From: Hevea brasiliensis
Taxonomy: Eukaryota; Streptophyta; Magnoliopsida; Malpighiales; Euphorbiaceae
Assembly: GCF_030052815.1 (NCBI RefSeq)
Contig: NC_079503.1
Location: forward strand, 50,386,735-50,450,734
Reading direction: 5' to 3'
DNA length: 64,000 nt
Below are positions 1-12,326 of the stretch, one piece after another. The first letter of the stretch is position 1. Each line of letters begins with the position of its first letter. The notes beneath the pieces are model-generated. The model did not search any database and was not told the DNA's origin. It saw nothing but the letters and a program-made list of their open reading frames with translations. The translations under genes and the position numbers were made by a program.

Positions 1-489
1 ATCATTTATTTTTAATAGACATTAAGGTCAAAAGGCAACTCTAGGTGTCAAATGACCAAAATACCCTTCTTCGAGTTGTATTCCCGATTTTTTGATAACG
101 CCGATTTTTATCTGTCTCTCGATTTTTTTTATACTAATTTATTAATTTTTCTTTGATATTTCTAGTGTCAATTACATTTCAATAAACTTTTAATTATGTC
201 CCGAAGTATAATTTCGAGGTTTCCCAGTAGCCATGGGGCTAGCAATTGCCTTCACCGTAACTTACCGGTGCGATCACCCATCGCCATGGCGCCGGCTCGT
301 TTAACTTAGTTTCATTTTCTCTCTTTTATTTTTCTTTAATTTTTCTTGTATTTTCTTTTTATTTATTTCATCAATATATGTCTGTTCACTATCACTGAAG
401 TGTAGTTCCAGACATCCTTACTTGCCTGGACTGATATTAGGTCACTAGAGCAACATAACATACGGAATTGGTATAGGGAGGATGTTACA
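1..489 (-). repeat. 3' LTR of element D (partial)
   Basis: The right edge (element 5' end of the LTR) is the TGTAACATCC terminus, read on the minus strand at 480-489, directly after the polypurine tract. The first ~45 bases match 11231-11280 in the 5' LTR with only a few changes, which confirms LTR identity. The rest of the LTR lies left of the window. No gene is seen in it. Confidence 0.88.
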
Positions 490-505
490 ACTCTTTCCCT
501 CTAAA
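490..505 (-). other. Polypurine tract of element D
   Basis: On the minus strand a purine run (AGAGGGAAAGAGT) abuts the 3' LTR, the expected plus-strand primer for reverse transcription. It overlaps the end of the pol reading frame, as in element F. Confidence 0.8.
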
Positions 506-510
506 TAAAA

Positions 511-1908
511 ATTTCTTCCTCGAAATTTACCTGATGTGAAGAGCTGAGGAAACTATTGCCTCATTATCTCCTCGCTCTCCCATGTTGCCTCTTCCGTGTT
601 GTGATGCCTCCATAGGATTTTCACTAGTGGAATTGTCTTGTTTCTGAGCTCTTTTACTTCTCGTGCCAAGATTTTAATCGGTTCTTCTTCATATGTCAGG
701 TCAGGTTGTACAAAAATTTATTTTGCTGAGATGACATGTGAAGGATCTAATCTGTATCTTCTGAACATCGAGACATGGAACACATTGTGTATCTTGTCCA
801 GCTCAGGTGGTAAGGCTAATCTATAGACTACTGGTCTCACACGTTCAATAACTTCATATGGGCCAATGAACCTAGGGCTTAATTTTCCCTTTTGCCCGAA
901 TCTCAGCAATTTCTTCCACAGTGATACTTTGAGAAATACCTTCTCGCCAACTTCATATTCAATGTCCTTTCTTTTCAAGTCAGCATAAGATTTCTGTCAG
1001 TCCGAGGCAACTTTCAAATTGGCCTTTATCAATTTCACCTTTTCTTCTGTCTGTTTTACCAGGTCTAGTCCCACTAGCTTATCTTCACCCAATTCAGTCC
1101 AACATACTGGTGTTCTGCATTTTCTCCGATACAGTGCTTCATAGGGTGCCATTTTTATGCTAGCTTGATAGCTATCGTTGTATGCAAATTCTACCAGTGG
1201 AATGTATCTGTCCCAGCTTCCCTCAAACTCAATAACATAACTCCTCAGCATATCCTCTAGGACCTATCACATATGTTCGATTATTATTATCATTATTTGT
1301 TCAATTTATTATTTGCAATAACTCAATGAGTTTTAGAATTTACCTGGATTATTCTTTCTGATTTTCCATCCATCTGAGGATGAAAAGTCGTACTAAAATG
1401 GAGTTGTGTGCCCAAGGATTCTTGTAATTTCTTCCAAAATCTAGATGTAAACCTTGGGTCTCTATCAGATATAATGGAAAGCGGAATTCCATGTAGTCTA
1501 ACTATTTCATTGATGTACAATTCTGCTAGCTTTTCCAGTAAATAGTCAGTTCTGACTAGCAAAAAATGTGCTGATTTGGTCAACCTATCCACAATCACTT
1601 ATACTGCATCATGCTTCTTCTAAGTGAGAGGTAGACCACTGACAAAGTCCATAGTGACTCGGTCCCATTTCCATTCAGGTATGTTTATGGGCTGTAACAA
1701 ACCTGATGGCACTTGATGTTCTGCTTTGACTTGCTGACATGTCAAGCATCTAGTTACATAGTCAGCTATGTCCTTCATACCTGGCCACCAGTATCGAAGT
1801 TTTAGGTTATGGTACATTTTTATGCTTCCTGGGTGCATAGCATACACACAGTTATGTGCTTCTCTCAGAATACTAGTTTTCAACTCTTTATCATCTAGTA
1901 CACATACT
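511..1908 (-). pseudogene. Element D integrase and chromodomain-like tail (with intron-like insert)
   Basis: This is the C-terminal part of the D polyprotein, which would insert element cDNA into chromatin. Visible parts, in order: HHCC zinc-binding segment (HxnH then CLTC, ~1860-1740), catalytic core with MDF (first Asp), SDRDP (second Asp) and SER (Glu), an 80-bp interruption with GT-AG ends at 1264-1343, the C-terminal integrase region with GPYEVIERV, and a tail with WRHHNTEEATWESEE typical of the chromodomain end in this lineage. Stops occur near 1620, 1580, 718 and 550. The reading frame is joined to its upstream half across solo LTR S1. It is not functional as it stands. Confidence 0.88.
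1264..1343 (-). other. Candidate intron inside element D integrase
   Basis: On the minus strand an 80-bp AT-rich segment begins GTAAAT and ends GTGATAG. It lies between the codon for Gln, four residues after the catalytic Glu, and the codon run for LEDMLRS. Removing it leaves the reading frame in phase 0. A segment at the same codon boundary with the same ends is in element F (33947-34020); elements C and E lack it. It could be a spliceosomal intron or an old inherited insertion; splicing cannot be shown from DNA alone. Confidence 0.65.
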
Positions 1909-1913
1909 CTTTC

Positions 1914-4880
1914 TGTCACACCTTACCCCTCTGTAAGGCATAACATGATCCCGTAAAATACCTAATGAACTATCAAACTTCACCTATCGATAACTCATTA
2001 AGTACCCTACAAGGGATTTTAAAACAATTTTGTTACTTTCATAAGTGGTGAGCATTTTCTATTAGGTATTAAAACATTTAATTAGAGTTTGAAAACTAGT
2101 TAAAATTTTTGTTCAATTTTATTTTTCATCAAATTTTATAAAAATTTTGGCAGAGTACCGTCTGTATTTTGAGAAAACAGTTCTTCAAATACCTATAAAA
2201 AGCACTTCCAAAGATTTATCTCAACAACTTCATCAATTCAACATCCATCCCAACCAATTTCAATATCATTTCTCAATTTCCAAAATTCAACATCATCAAA
2301 TAATATAATTCAATTTCATTCAAATTAAAACAAAATATTTCCATTAATATTTCAATAAAGATAAAACAATTTAGATACATCATTCTAAATATTTACATTA
2401 GGAAAAATCCAAACCAAAATTTATTACAAGCTTTATACAACTACTCATGACCATTTTCTACATTTACATACATTACATACATTAAAATAATTTTTACAAT
2501 CAAGGTATAAAATATACCCGATAAACTTCAGAGAAGGTAGTTACTCAATCCTCAGCAGCTCACTCTGCTGCTCCTCTAGTCTCTATATCTGCGATAGCAA
2601 TAACAACCATCGCTGAGTACTAGGACTCAGTGGTGCACAATATACTAAAATAACCTTTATGCAGAATTTAAATCATACTTATTCAAAAATTGAACTGAAC
2701 ATGAAATATAAATTCAAAACATGATTTATAAGATTTTAATCCAAACAATTTCATTTCAAAAGTCTCAAAACAAATTTCATAAAAACACATAGTTATATCA
2801 TGCCATTCGAAACAAATATCATCTCAATAACCATAGGCTAATGAGAAGTCACATCACAAGGCTAGCTAGCTCAAATATATGGGAACCCATTCTTTTTCTT
2901 CTTCTACTAGCACACACCTCAACACTTCAGCTAGAGAAGGAATCAAAATTCGAAACTGATTTCCCCCACTAGTCATGCTAGTGAGGTATTCAAATATATG
3001 GTCATGACATTGTGGTTTCAAAATTTTAGTTTTGGTGTCTTATGTTGCACTGTTCCATTGGTCATGTTGCTATTAGAATTTGGCTAAGTTTTCTTCATAG
3101 AAATTGTTCCTTATTGTCTTAAATTTATTCTCCTTTTTGAATCACTCTAATTGGAGTTTTGTAGCTCAAGTTATAGCCATTTGAATCATGATTTCTGGAT
3201 TGGCCTAACCCAGATTTTCTGGGCAAATTCTGGGTTCTGGTAGTTTTAGGTCACCAAATTTGGGTGACTAAATGACTTGGTTAAGTGAATAATTTGGGTT
3301 TGTATTCTTCATGAAAGTTTTAGGTCTATATCTCAACTTTCTACTAGTAAAATTTCAGGTCATTTAGACCTGCCTAGCCCAAGTTATGGCCAAATGAACA
3401 AATACTATTCATTTGGTTATTTTTGTACAGGGCTGAATACCTATTTCTGGGTTTGGTCAATTTGTTCACTAGCTTTCTGGGAATGATTCCCAAATGAAAA
3501 ATGTATCATTTTGTGTCTAGTTTCATTCCCAATTGGCTTCACACCAATTGGGTTGGTAAATTTTCAGTTTTGATCCCTGAAAGGGATCTTGGTCCTGCTG
3601 CCTGCAGTATGGCCCTAATCAATCCGAATTTAAACCTAATTCTAACACTTCCAACATACCACAATTGGTCACAAATGACCATTTTTCAGCTCAAACTAGG
3701 TCAAACACACCATTTGATCAATTTTCTAATTTTTGTCCTCCAAAACCCTAGGTCCAAACCCTAATTCACATTTTTATTATATTTAACTAATTCAAAGCAT
3801 ACCAACACCACTTCACCACTCATACAATCATACTAATATTTTTTAATTCAATCAAATTCATACATTCCCCAACCAAACCCTAGCTGGCCGAAATCCATAC
3901 CCAGTCCTCCAACACTTGTTTTCATTTCATTTTAAGCATATTTCTAAATTCATTAAGCTATAAATACAATAATTAAACTAAAAGTTTGAAGTTTAGCTAC
4001 TAACCTTGAATGCAGAATTTTCTTTCCCTTCAAACCTCTTCCTTTCTTCTTTCTTTCTTCTTTAATATCCTCTTCTAGTTGCCAAAACAAACTCTAATCA
4101 TGGTGAGTAATTTTTCTATGATGGGATTTGTTGTCTTTAAGCTCACAAAAAAGAGCTTCAATGGAGGATTATGGGCGAGGGAGGGAGGACGGCTTGTTGA
4201 TGAAGATGAAGACCTTTTTGTTTTTTTTTTCTTTTTCTTTTATGAATTTTTAATCTTATGGAAGACCACAATTAATCCAAATTAATTCTTTTATTATAAT
4301 GTTTATTGCATCATGCATGATGTCATCACTTTTCACTTTTCCTTTTTCTCTTTTTTTTTCTATTTATTTTTCTTTGGTTCTTTTAATTTAATTCTTGATT
4401 CCAAAATTTTCTTTTCTTTGATTTCATTTGACAGTTAGGTCAAGAGTAAGCTCCAGGAGTCAATTGACCAAATTACCCCTCATCGGTTCGTCCCGATTTG
4501 TAATTAATTCAATATTTCTTCCGGATCCCTGACCTAATTATTTGACCGACTTAACAATTCTTTTTCATGATTTTCTCTTTTTCGTTGTGTTCGCAATAGT
4601 CCTAAGGACAGCAACGTCACATTTTACGATTCGAAATTTGAGTTTAAATTGACTTCGCAATCCTTCCTGAAAAAGTCACCCATTGCTGTGACTCTCGGCT
4701 CATTTATCCTCTTATGTTCCATTTTTCTTATTTATACTTAACTAATTGACAATTACTAATTATTTGTGTTTAGGGCTTATCTAGTTGTCTTAAGGTGGTT
4801 TTAATCCCCTTAATTATCCGGACCGACACCGATCACTGAAATAGTGAAATATACCAGGCTATACAAATAGAGGTGTTACA
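1914..4880 (-). mobile_element. Solo LTR S1 (gypsy), 2967 bp
   Basis: The segment begins TGTCACACCTTACCC and ends GGTGTTACA, the inverted TG..CA termini of a gypsy LTR. It is flanked by the exact 5-bp duplication CTTTC (1909-1913 and 4881-4885). The element D pol frame is split by it: RNase H/linker on the right, integrase on the left. It is the same subfamily as S3 (62092 onward), but about 530 bp present in S3 after ~63215 are missing here near 3020. A solo LTR between target duplications normally arises by LTR-LTR recombination. No gene is inside; short ORFs near 3501 and 4079 are chance reads. Confidence 0.92.
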
Positions 4881-4885
4881 CTTTC

Positions 4886-7099
4886 TTTATAGTATAGGCA
4901 CCCATTTTCTTTCACTTCATATTCAGTTTCCTTTCTCTCAGTGATTTTGCCCATAACAACCATTAATTTCTCATCTGTCTTCTGCCCATCCTATATCTGT
5001 TGTAACACATTCAGCTTCACTTGCAACTCAGCCAAAATAACTCCCTCATGAGTTAAGGACAGTTGGGCATTCAAAGATCTCAATGCTACAATAGATTTTT
5101 TGCTTAAGGCATCAGCGACTACGTTTGCCTTCCCAGGGTGGTAGTCAATCACACAATCATAATCTTTCAAGAATCCAATCCATCACCTCTGTCTCAAATT
5201 AAGTTCCTTCTGGGTTGGCAGATACTTCAGACTCTTATGGTCTGTGTATATGCAGCATTTTTCTCCATACAAGTAATGCCTCCATATCTTTAATGCGAAG
5301 ATAATTGCTGCTAATTCCAAATCATGAGTAGGGTAATTCTTTTCATGTGGCCTTAACTGCTTGGAAGCATATGCGACCACTTTCCCTTCTTGCATGAGTA
5401 CACACCCTAACCCATTATGTGAGGCATCACTATAGACTACGAAGTCTTTTCCCATTACTGGCTGTGTTAACACTGGTGCCTTTATTAACATAGCCTTCAG
5501 CCTCTCAAAACTGGCTTGACACTTGTCATTCTAGTCAAATTTCATATTCTTGTGTAGTAATTTGGTCATTGGAGCAGCTATTAGGGAAAATCTCTTTACA
5601 AATCTTCTATAATATCCAGCTAACCCCAAGAAACTTCTGATCTCAGTTGTATTCCTGCGAGGCTTCCATTCCATCACTGCTTCAATCTTCTTGGGATCCA
5701 CTCTAATACCTTCAGCTCATACTACATATCCAAGGAATGCAATCTCATTCAACCAGAACTCACACTTGGACAATTTAGCATACAGTTTCTTCTCTTTTAA
5801 AGTCTGCAAAACAATTCTCAAATGCTCATCATGTCCTGTTTTATCCTTGGAATACACCAGGATGTCATCAATGAAGACCACGATGAACTGATCTAAGTAT
5901 GGATGGAAGATACAGTTCATAAGGTCCATGAATGCTGCTAGAGCATTTGTTAAACCAAATGGCATCACCAGGAATTCATAATGCCCATACCGGGCTCTGA
6001 ATGCAGTCTTAGGCACATCTGCATCCTTAACCCTTAGCTGATGATACCCTGATCTAAGATTAATCTTAGAAAACACGCCGGCTCCCTTCAACTGATCAAA
6101 CAGATCGTCAATTCTAGGCAACTGATACTTGTTCTTCACTGTTACTTTGTTTAACTGCTGGTAGTAAACACATAACCTTAGTGTCCCATCTTTTATCTTT
6201 ACAAACAGTACCGGAGCTCCCCATGATGACACACTAGGGCGTATGAACCCCTTGTCTAGTAATTCTTGCAGCTGGATTTTTAACTCCTTCAATTCAGTAG
6301 GTGCCATCCTATTCGAAGCAATTGAAATTGGAGCTGTACCCGGCATAATCTCAATAGCAAATTCAACTTTCCTTTTTGGTGGCAAACTAGGCAATTCCTC
6401 AGGAAATACCTCAGAGAAATCCCTAACTATGGGTATGTCAGACAAGTCAAATTTACCCTGCCTAGTGTCAACCACGTGTGCCAGATAGGCTTCACACCCT
6501 TTTCTCAACCATCTCCTTGCAACTGTAGCTGAGATGACATTAGACAAGAAATCTGTCCTTTCACCCATAACTATTATTTCTTCATTCTCAGTAGTTTTTA
6601 GAGAGATTCTCTTCAATTTACAATCTACCATTGCATGATGATGGGATAACCAGTCTATTCCCAAAATCACGTCAAACTCATGGAAAGGCAATTAGATTAA
6701 GTCTGCTGAGAACTCTTTCCCTTGAATCTTCGATGGACAGCCCTTATATACCTTGTTTACTACCACACTGTGGCCTAGCGGATTTGTGACCAGGATGTCT
6801 TGCTCATTTTCCTCTATTGTTATTCCTTTCTCTACGGGCAGCTTGATACAAATATATGAATGAGTAGATCCAGGATCCACTAATGCATGCACAAAAGTAT
6901 TATAGAGGAGGAACATACCCTTGATGACATCTAGAGCATCCTGTTCCTCTTGTGCCCTTATAGCATAGGCTCTAGCTGGTTTTCTACCTTTTGCTCTCTC
7001 CACAAACTCTGATATAGGTTTCTGTGAAGTATCGGCTGCCTCAGCCTTACCCGGCTTTCTACCCCTTGGAGCTAGAGGGGCAGGCCTATCAGTTGATAC
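4886..7099 (-). pseudogene. Element D protease, reverse transcriptase and RNase H
   Basis: Minus-strand pol core. The aspartic protease motif [10 protein letters not shown] has its Asp near 6877. The RT reads [12 protein letters not shown], then GYHQLRVK, and the active site [10 protein letters not shown] with both aspartates intact at 5864-5869. RNase H follows with [14 protein letters not shown] (~5440) and DHKSLKYL (~5240). Stops interrupt it at about 6690, 5715, 5540 and 5181; several are consistent with single transitions (TGG to TAG near 5533, CGA to TGA near 5181). The frame is otherwise long (324 and 195 codons open), so decay is moderate. The downstream linker is cut by S1. Confidence 0.9.
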
Positions 7100-8171
7100 C
7101 ATAGTAGATGTAGCAGTTCTGCGCGGACAATCTCGGATTAGGTGGTCTGTAGACCCACACCGTAAACAAGCACCTATCATCCTCCAATATTCCCCCTTAT
7201 GCAATTTTTGGCAATGTGGGCAAGCAACAGATACTGTTGGGGCTGGTCCCTTGAACACTGTCCCTGGAGAGCTAGCCACTGAAGGGGTGGACTGGCCTCT
7301 CCTCGGTGCAAACTGAGATTTGGGCCTCTGTGACTGACCCTAACTTGGTGCTCTACTGAAACCCTGAGTAGTCGAACCTCTAAATTTCTTACTAGGGGCA
7401 GAAGATGTACTGGTTTGACCCTGACCTCTTTTCTGCTATCTGTCCCTTCTGTTCTGCTCATTTATTCTAACTTTTTCAACCTTCAGTGCGGCTTTCACTA
7501 ACTTGGCAAACTCTATAATCTCCAAGGCTGTAATCATTACTTTAATGTTATCATTGAGTCCTTCCTCAAATCTCTTGCATCTCTCGGCCTCGTTAGGGAC
7601 TATTTCCCACCTATAGCGGCTCAGTCTGACGAATTCTCTTTCATATTCAGCCACTATCAGCTATCTCTGGCGTAGGGTAATAAATTCTCTTCTTTTCTCT
7701 TCCAGCACTGCCCACATACTTCTTTCTGAACCTAGTGAGAAAGAAATCCCAAGTTATTTGTTCTGGTGGCACCTCACTAGTTACTGTATCCCACCATTGG
7801 TATGTATCTTTTTGCAGTAGTGAAACAGCAGCTTCCAAATTCTTCTCTGGAGTACAATGAAGTTGTTTCAAGACTCTTCCAGTTGTGTCCAACTAGTTTT
7901 CAGCTGTGACAGAATCATCTTCCCTTTTGCCCATTAAATCCACTGCTCTGAACTTCTTGAGTTTCTCCATATGAGATTTTTGATGTGGAGGTGGTTGTGG
8001 TGGCGGTGGCATAACTCCTGCCATCTGTATAAAAAACTTAGCCATTTGCTGAAATGTGGCTATTGCATCTGGTACTAGTGGAGCAGGTTCCCTCCTGTCT
8101 CCTAGTTCAGTCATAGATGGAGCATGACTCTCCACCTCCTCATCGACCGCTCTCTGCGATGTGGAGTCCAT
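7100..8171 (-). pseudogene. Element D gag (nucleocapsid/capsid-like)
   Basis: The structural protein that packages element RNA. The start is set at the ATG at 8171 (MDSTSQRAV) because element F begins the same way at 30102; the longer upstream reading is leader. The retrotransposon gag core is seen as QWWDTVTSEVPPEQITWDFFLTRFRKKY, followed by EYEREFVRLSRY and RCKRFEEGLN. A classical CCHC knuckle (CLRCGSTDHLIRDC) is at 7127-7168, preceded by a CPHC pair at ~7213-7222. Frameshifts near 7690 and 7440 and stops near 7892 and 7340 break it. Confidence 0.88.
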
Positions 8172-8278
8172 ATTCTGATCAAAATAACAAATCAAAAGAT
8201 CTGCATTAGAGTCATCATAAAACTTACAATTCAATGCATGATATGCAATCTATCTAAGTCCAGAAATGCCTAAACCAT

Positions 8279-8290
8279 GCTCTGATACCA
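8279..8290 (-). other. Primer binding site of element D
   Basis: On the minus strand TGGTATCAGAGC, the usual plant PBS complementary to the 3' end of initiator Met-tRNA, lies 5 bp inside the 5' LTR. It fixes the orientation of the element. Confidence 0.92.
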
Positions 8291-8295
8291 CTAAA

Positions 8296-11282
8296 TGTAA
8301 CACCCCTCACCCCTCTACATTATAGCCGAGCAAAGCGTGCTACACAGCATGCCGGAGCACCTAGTATATGATTATCTCATTTCCTGAACTCAATTTGATT
8401 TTAAGAGGTCTTTTATGTAAAATTCATATCATGCTGATTCTATTTTCATACCTTAATAAAATCAGTGTTTCAGAAATGGTTATAAAAATCCGGCAAGGTG
8501 CCATTTGTATTTTGGACAAACTGTCCTTCTAAACCTGTTAAAAACAGTTCAATATGATAATTTTCTTAAAATCTCAACTATTTCATAGTCTCAAAATACA
8601 ATCCATCATAATTTACATTCATTAAAACACTCTCCATAGGAGTTTAATATGTATAAATGATTACAAATCTTAAAGTTTTAGAATACACAAAATTACATAA
8701 CAAAATGTCAAAATACAACTGATAGTTATTACAGAAGATCCTAAGTCCTACCATGTATGCAGTATAGTACAGATAGCTCTGGACTCCTGTGCAAATCTGA
8801 TGTCTCACCCGGTCGTAGGTCTGCTGGGCTCCCCAGCTGTGTCTCCAATACCTACGCATAGCAAAAGCAACTCGCTAAGCAATTCTGCTTAGTGGTGCTA
8901 AATATAAAGAAATATATACTAAAATAAAATAAATGAATTGTTTATGAATTTATAACATTGGTATTCTTTGCAGTTGCTAATTCTACTTTTATTTGCTAAC
9001 CTTTCATTTTTTTACTAATTTTGGTGGTGTTGTATGTCAATAAATTGAATTTAACTATTTGAATTTAATAATGCCTAAATTAACTGCCCTTGTAGCCTAT
9101 ACACTGACTAGATTGGATAAATGGATATATAGGCACTGGGTACCTAGTGCCTCGGACCGTCACTCCATCGATCACAAAGTGTCTCTCGGTGTGCAAACAG
9201 TGTGGCTAAAAAACCATATAGTCAATCCGGCGATAAGCCAAGTATAATAACACAATATGTATAGCCGTAGGCTATTGAAGTCATAGTGTGGCACAATATG
9301 CAGTAAAAATACAGTATGGCATAACGCCATTTACAGAATAGCTGTCAGAATCCTATTGGCATGCCAACCTATCCAAACTAGTAAACTAGGAAAACTGGGG
9401 CATATTACAAATTAATTGTTTCATTTTTTATTTTTTTGAGTTTACTAGTTATCATGTAATTCACAAGTCAATGTAAATATTGACCTTTTTGGGTAATATG
9501 GATAAGTTTATTCTAGCATCAACATGTCACAATTTGTAATTCAATATGCTGTCAATATAGTGCAATTTACCCTTTTTACAAGTTGGCATTCATTGCCAAA
9601 TTACTTCAAGCATCATTGTATGTAAATGTCAAATTTTCATTTTTAGTGTGCTAGATTGGTCTAGCTTAATGTCCTATTTCTCTTGATTTTTAGCTTATGG
9701 TTAAAGAAGCAAAATTGTAACTCTATGTCTTATTGAACTTTTGGCATAAATTTCAAGTCATTCTAAGTTGTATAGACCAAGATATGGTCAATTTACTAAA
9801 GCTGGACAGATTGCATCTTTAGTGTAAAATTTGGTCAATTTTAGGTCACATTCAGTATTGGCAGTTTTGGTACCCGAACTTGTGCAAGCAATTTGACTTA
9901 GTTCTAGCCATTTCTGGGCTTTGGTGTCTTCATAAGAATTGTAGCTCTATGTCTAAGCTTTCCATGGTAAAACTTTTAGGTCATTTAGACCTGTTTTGAG
10001 TAAGTTATGGTCATCTTAGTAACTACTATTTATATGGTAAAAAATCTGGGCCTGCACTTACCAATTCCAGATTAGGTCATTTTTAAGGTCAGTTTCTAGG
10101 CAGAATTTTGGCAACATTTCTGCATAAAAGTTAGCCTATTTTGTGTCTAGTTTCACCTCCCATTGGCCTCATACCAATTGGGATCACCAATTGTCACTTA
10201 TGGTTTAATTTATCTACTGCCTTCACAACACAAAATGTGCACACAAAGAACACTTCCAAATGACACTTCTCCTTCTCTCAAAACTACAAATATACATTCA
10301 TAACACTTCTATGCTATTCATCATATCTCAATCATGTCCATTTGGGTAGAATATACAAGTGTTCCATGTATATTATACAATCCTAATTTGCAAAGTTAAA
10401 TTTAACATAATATATACATGAAAGCACTTGATTATAATATATACCTCCCAACTATTACTTTATATACACTGCCCTCAATTTATCTTCACCATAATTCATC
10501 AAGAAAATTCATGAAACCAAACACTAATTCATGAATTTAAAGGCTACCAAAAGTGGCAGTTTGCTAAGATATACAAATTGCTTTTCAAACCCTTAAATTC
10601 AAGTGCTCAATGTACATATACATGAAAACTTAATTACTACAACATTAAATTGACTAAATCAATATTATTTTCCATCCATTAGAGGTAAGAAAAACTCAAG
10701 CAACATAGGTTCTCATGGCTGCCAAAATTGAATAGCACCATAACTTAATAAATTCTTCCATTCTCTTCACCATTCAACTCACCTCAACCTAAACATGAAG
10801 TTTACTAAAGCAAGGGAGGGGATTTGGACACTTACCTCAACTTGACCTTGATAAAACCTTGGAATTTACTCTACTTTTTGCTGCCTAAAGGTTTCCTAAG
10901 ATGTGTAGATCAACTTTAATGAAGAACAATTGCAGAAATTATGGCTTGATGATGGAGAGAGAAAGCTTCAATGTGTGTATCCATAGAGATTTTGGTTTGG
11001 GAGCTCCATTTCGGCAAGAAGAAGAATAAAGAAGAAGAAGACCAAGTTAGTGAGATTTGCTGTCCCAAAGTCCTATATAGGTTTCCTAAATTAAGAGTTA
11101 GTGGAGCACTTAGGTTAGTTTTATTGTTTATTTATTCAAAGTTTCATAATTTGGATTTGAAGCCCCATTTCTTTCACCATTCATATAATGTACCTCATTT
11201 TATTTTTTCATGACATTTCCAAAGTGTAATATCATTTATTTTTAATGGACATTGAGGTCAAAAGGCAACTCTAGGTATCGAA
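8296..11282 (-). repeat. 5' LTR of element D, truncated at its outer end
   Basis: Starts TGTAACACCCC next to the PBS and runs to 11282, where similarity to the 3' LTR stops at about window position 45 of that copy. Roughly 440 bp of the element-5' end are therefore missing. It holds the conserved hairpins at 8823-8837 and 8875-8892 and the CCAATTGG inverted repeat near 10158. No gene is seen; ORFs near 8644, 9059 and 10971 have no recognisable product. Confidence 0.85.
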
Positions 11283-11623
11283 TTACACAACATTTGCATA
11301 ATGGGCCCAAAAAATAAAGCCCAACAAGCCCCTTAAATGAAGAACACGGCAGGCACCATGTGTAAATGCTGTCTTTGACATGGGTTGAGGCGTGCGAGGG
11401 ACACGGACCGTGTCATTGAGCGATACGCCCTGTGTACGCTGAAACATGCCTTGGGCTATGTAAAAACCCAAAACATGATCCAAGCCGTGTTTCTTGTGGC
11501 AGTTTGGTATTCCTAGGGTTTTCTTGATCCAAACCAACTTCAAATCAACCCAAACTCAACCCAATCACACAATTAAGCCTCAAAATCAATTCTAATGGAA
11601 AATATAGTGGCTCTAATACCAAT
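11283..11623 (-). other. Copia-2 leader remnant and primer site
   Basis: The part next to the LTR (11590-11623) matches the copia-1 leader at 41895-41927, including the PBS read on the minus strand as TTGGTATTAGAGCC (11610-11623). Further left the sequence is less AT-rich than its surroundings and I do not recognise it. It contains a perfect 7+7 inverted repeat with 1-base loop, GACACGG-A-CCGTGTC (11400-11414). No supported gene: the open frame at 11283-11543 has no known motif. Confidence 0.6.
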
Positions 11624-12321
11624 TAAAGGCTAGGAAGTATAGAATTTAGGGCATTAGAACCTTGAATTTCAAAATTTATTCTAGGGTTACATTTATCATA
11701 CATGATGAATTATGCACCTAATCAATTTCCAATGCCTAATTGCATACCAAAACACGTTTTAGCATGCATTAAACTTTCATTTGCCATCAAGAATTGAACA
11801 TTAGGAATTTAATCAATTAAACCCTAACTAAAAGAGGGGTTTTGATCGCTAACCTTCAAGATGCACAATTGATTAATGTCCCTTCCTTTGGATGCTCTTA
11901 GAACCCCAATTGTAGTCCCTCTAGCTTGTCCACCACAAGCACACCAAGAAGCAATTATGGCAGCCCTAAATCTTGCCTTTCAAGCTTTGCCAACCACTTG
12001 AAGATGGGGTTTAGTGCTTTAGTGAAGGTTAAAGGATGTTTAGGACACTAGAAACCTTTTTCTAGCATTTTTAACTCAGAGAAAACAAGTGATTTTTCTT
12101 TGAATCACGTGAGAAAAGAAAAGAGGAGATGGACTCCCAAGTTGCAATCCAAAAGAAGAAGAGGAAGGAGAAAATTGTTTTCTCTTTCTTCCTTTTGCCT
12201 TTTATACTAAAGTCAACATTCACTTACTCTTGCCACATGTCACCACAAGATCCCATCTTGCCTTTTGGTTGACTTAATCTTATGGAGCCAAGTGTCAAGC
12301 TCTATTTAAATCATAAAAGGT

Positions 12322-12326
12322 GGTCT
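12322..12326. repeat. Target site duplication of element G (left)
   Basis: GGTCT here and GGTCT at 23149-23153 flank element G exactly. This proves that G inserted as a unit into the copia-2 LTR. Confidence 0.93.

Larger units (their letters stand above)
1..11282 (-). mobile_element. Element D: Tekay-like Ty3/gypsy chromovirus, interrupted and 5'-truncated
   Basis: Read on the minus strand, the order is 5' LTR (8296-11282), primer site (8279-8290), gag, protease, RT, RNase H, integrase, chromodomain-like tail, polypurine tract, and 3' LTR (1-489, cut by the window edge). The order and the chromodomain tail place it with plant chromoviruses, and the gag/pol type resembles Tekay/Del. It is a pseudogene with several stops and frameshifts. 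Solo LTR S1 is inserted between RNase H and integrase. The outer end of the 5' LTR is missing: 11231-11282 matches the start of the window and the match then stops. Family assignment is from recognised motifs, not from a search. Confidence 0.9.

Noticed and set aside
6243..6488. Plus-strand open frame opposite RT
   Set aside because: Antisense shadow of the element D protease/RT coding region.
10971..11213. 80-codon open frame in the D 5' LTR
   Set aside because: No motif, within LTR, and not preserved in the related LTRs of G.
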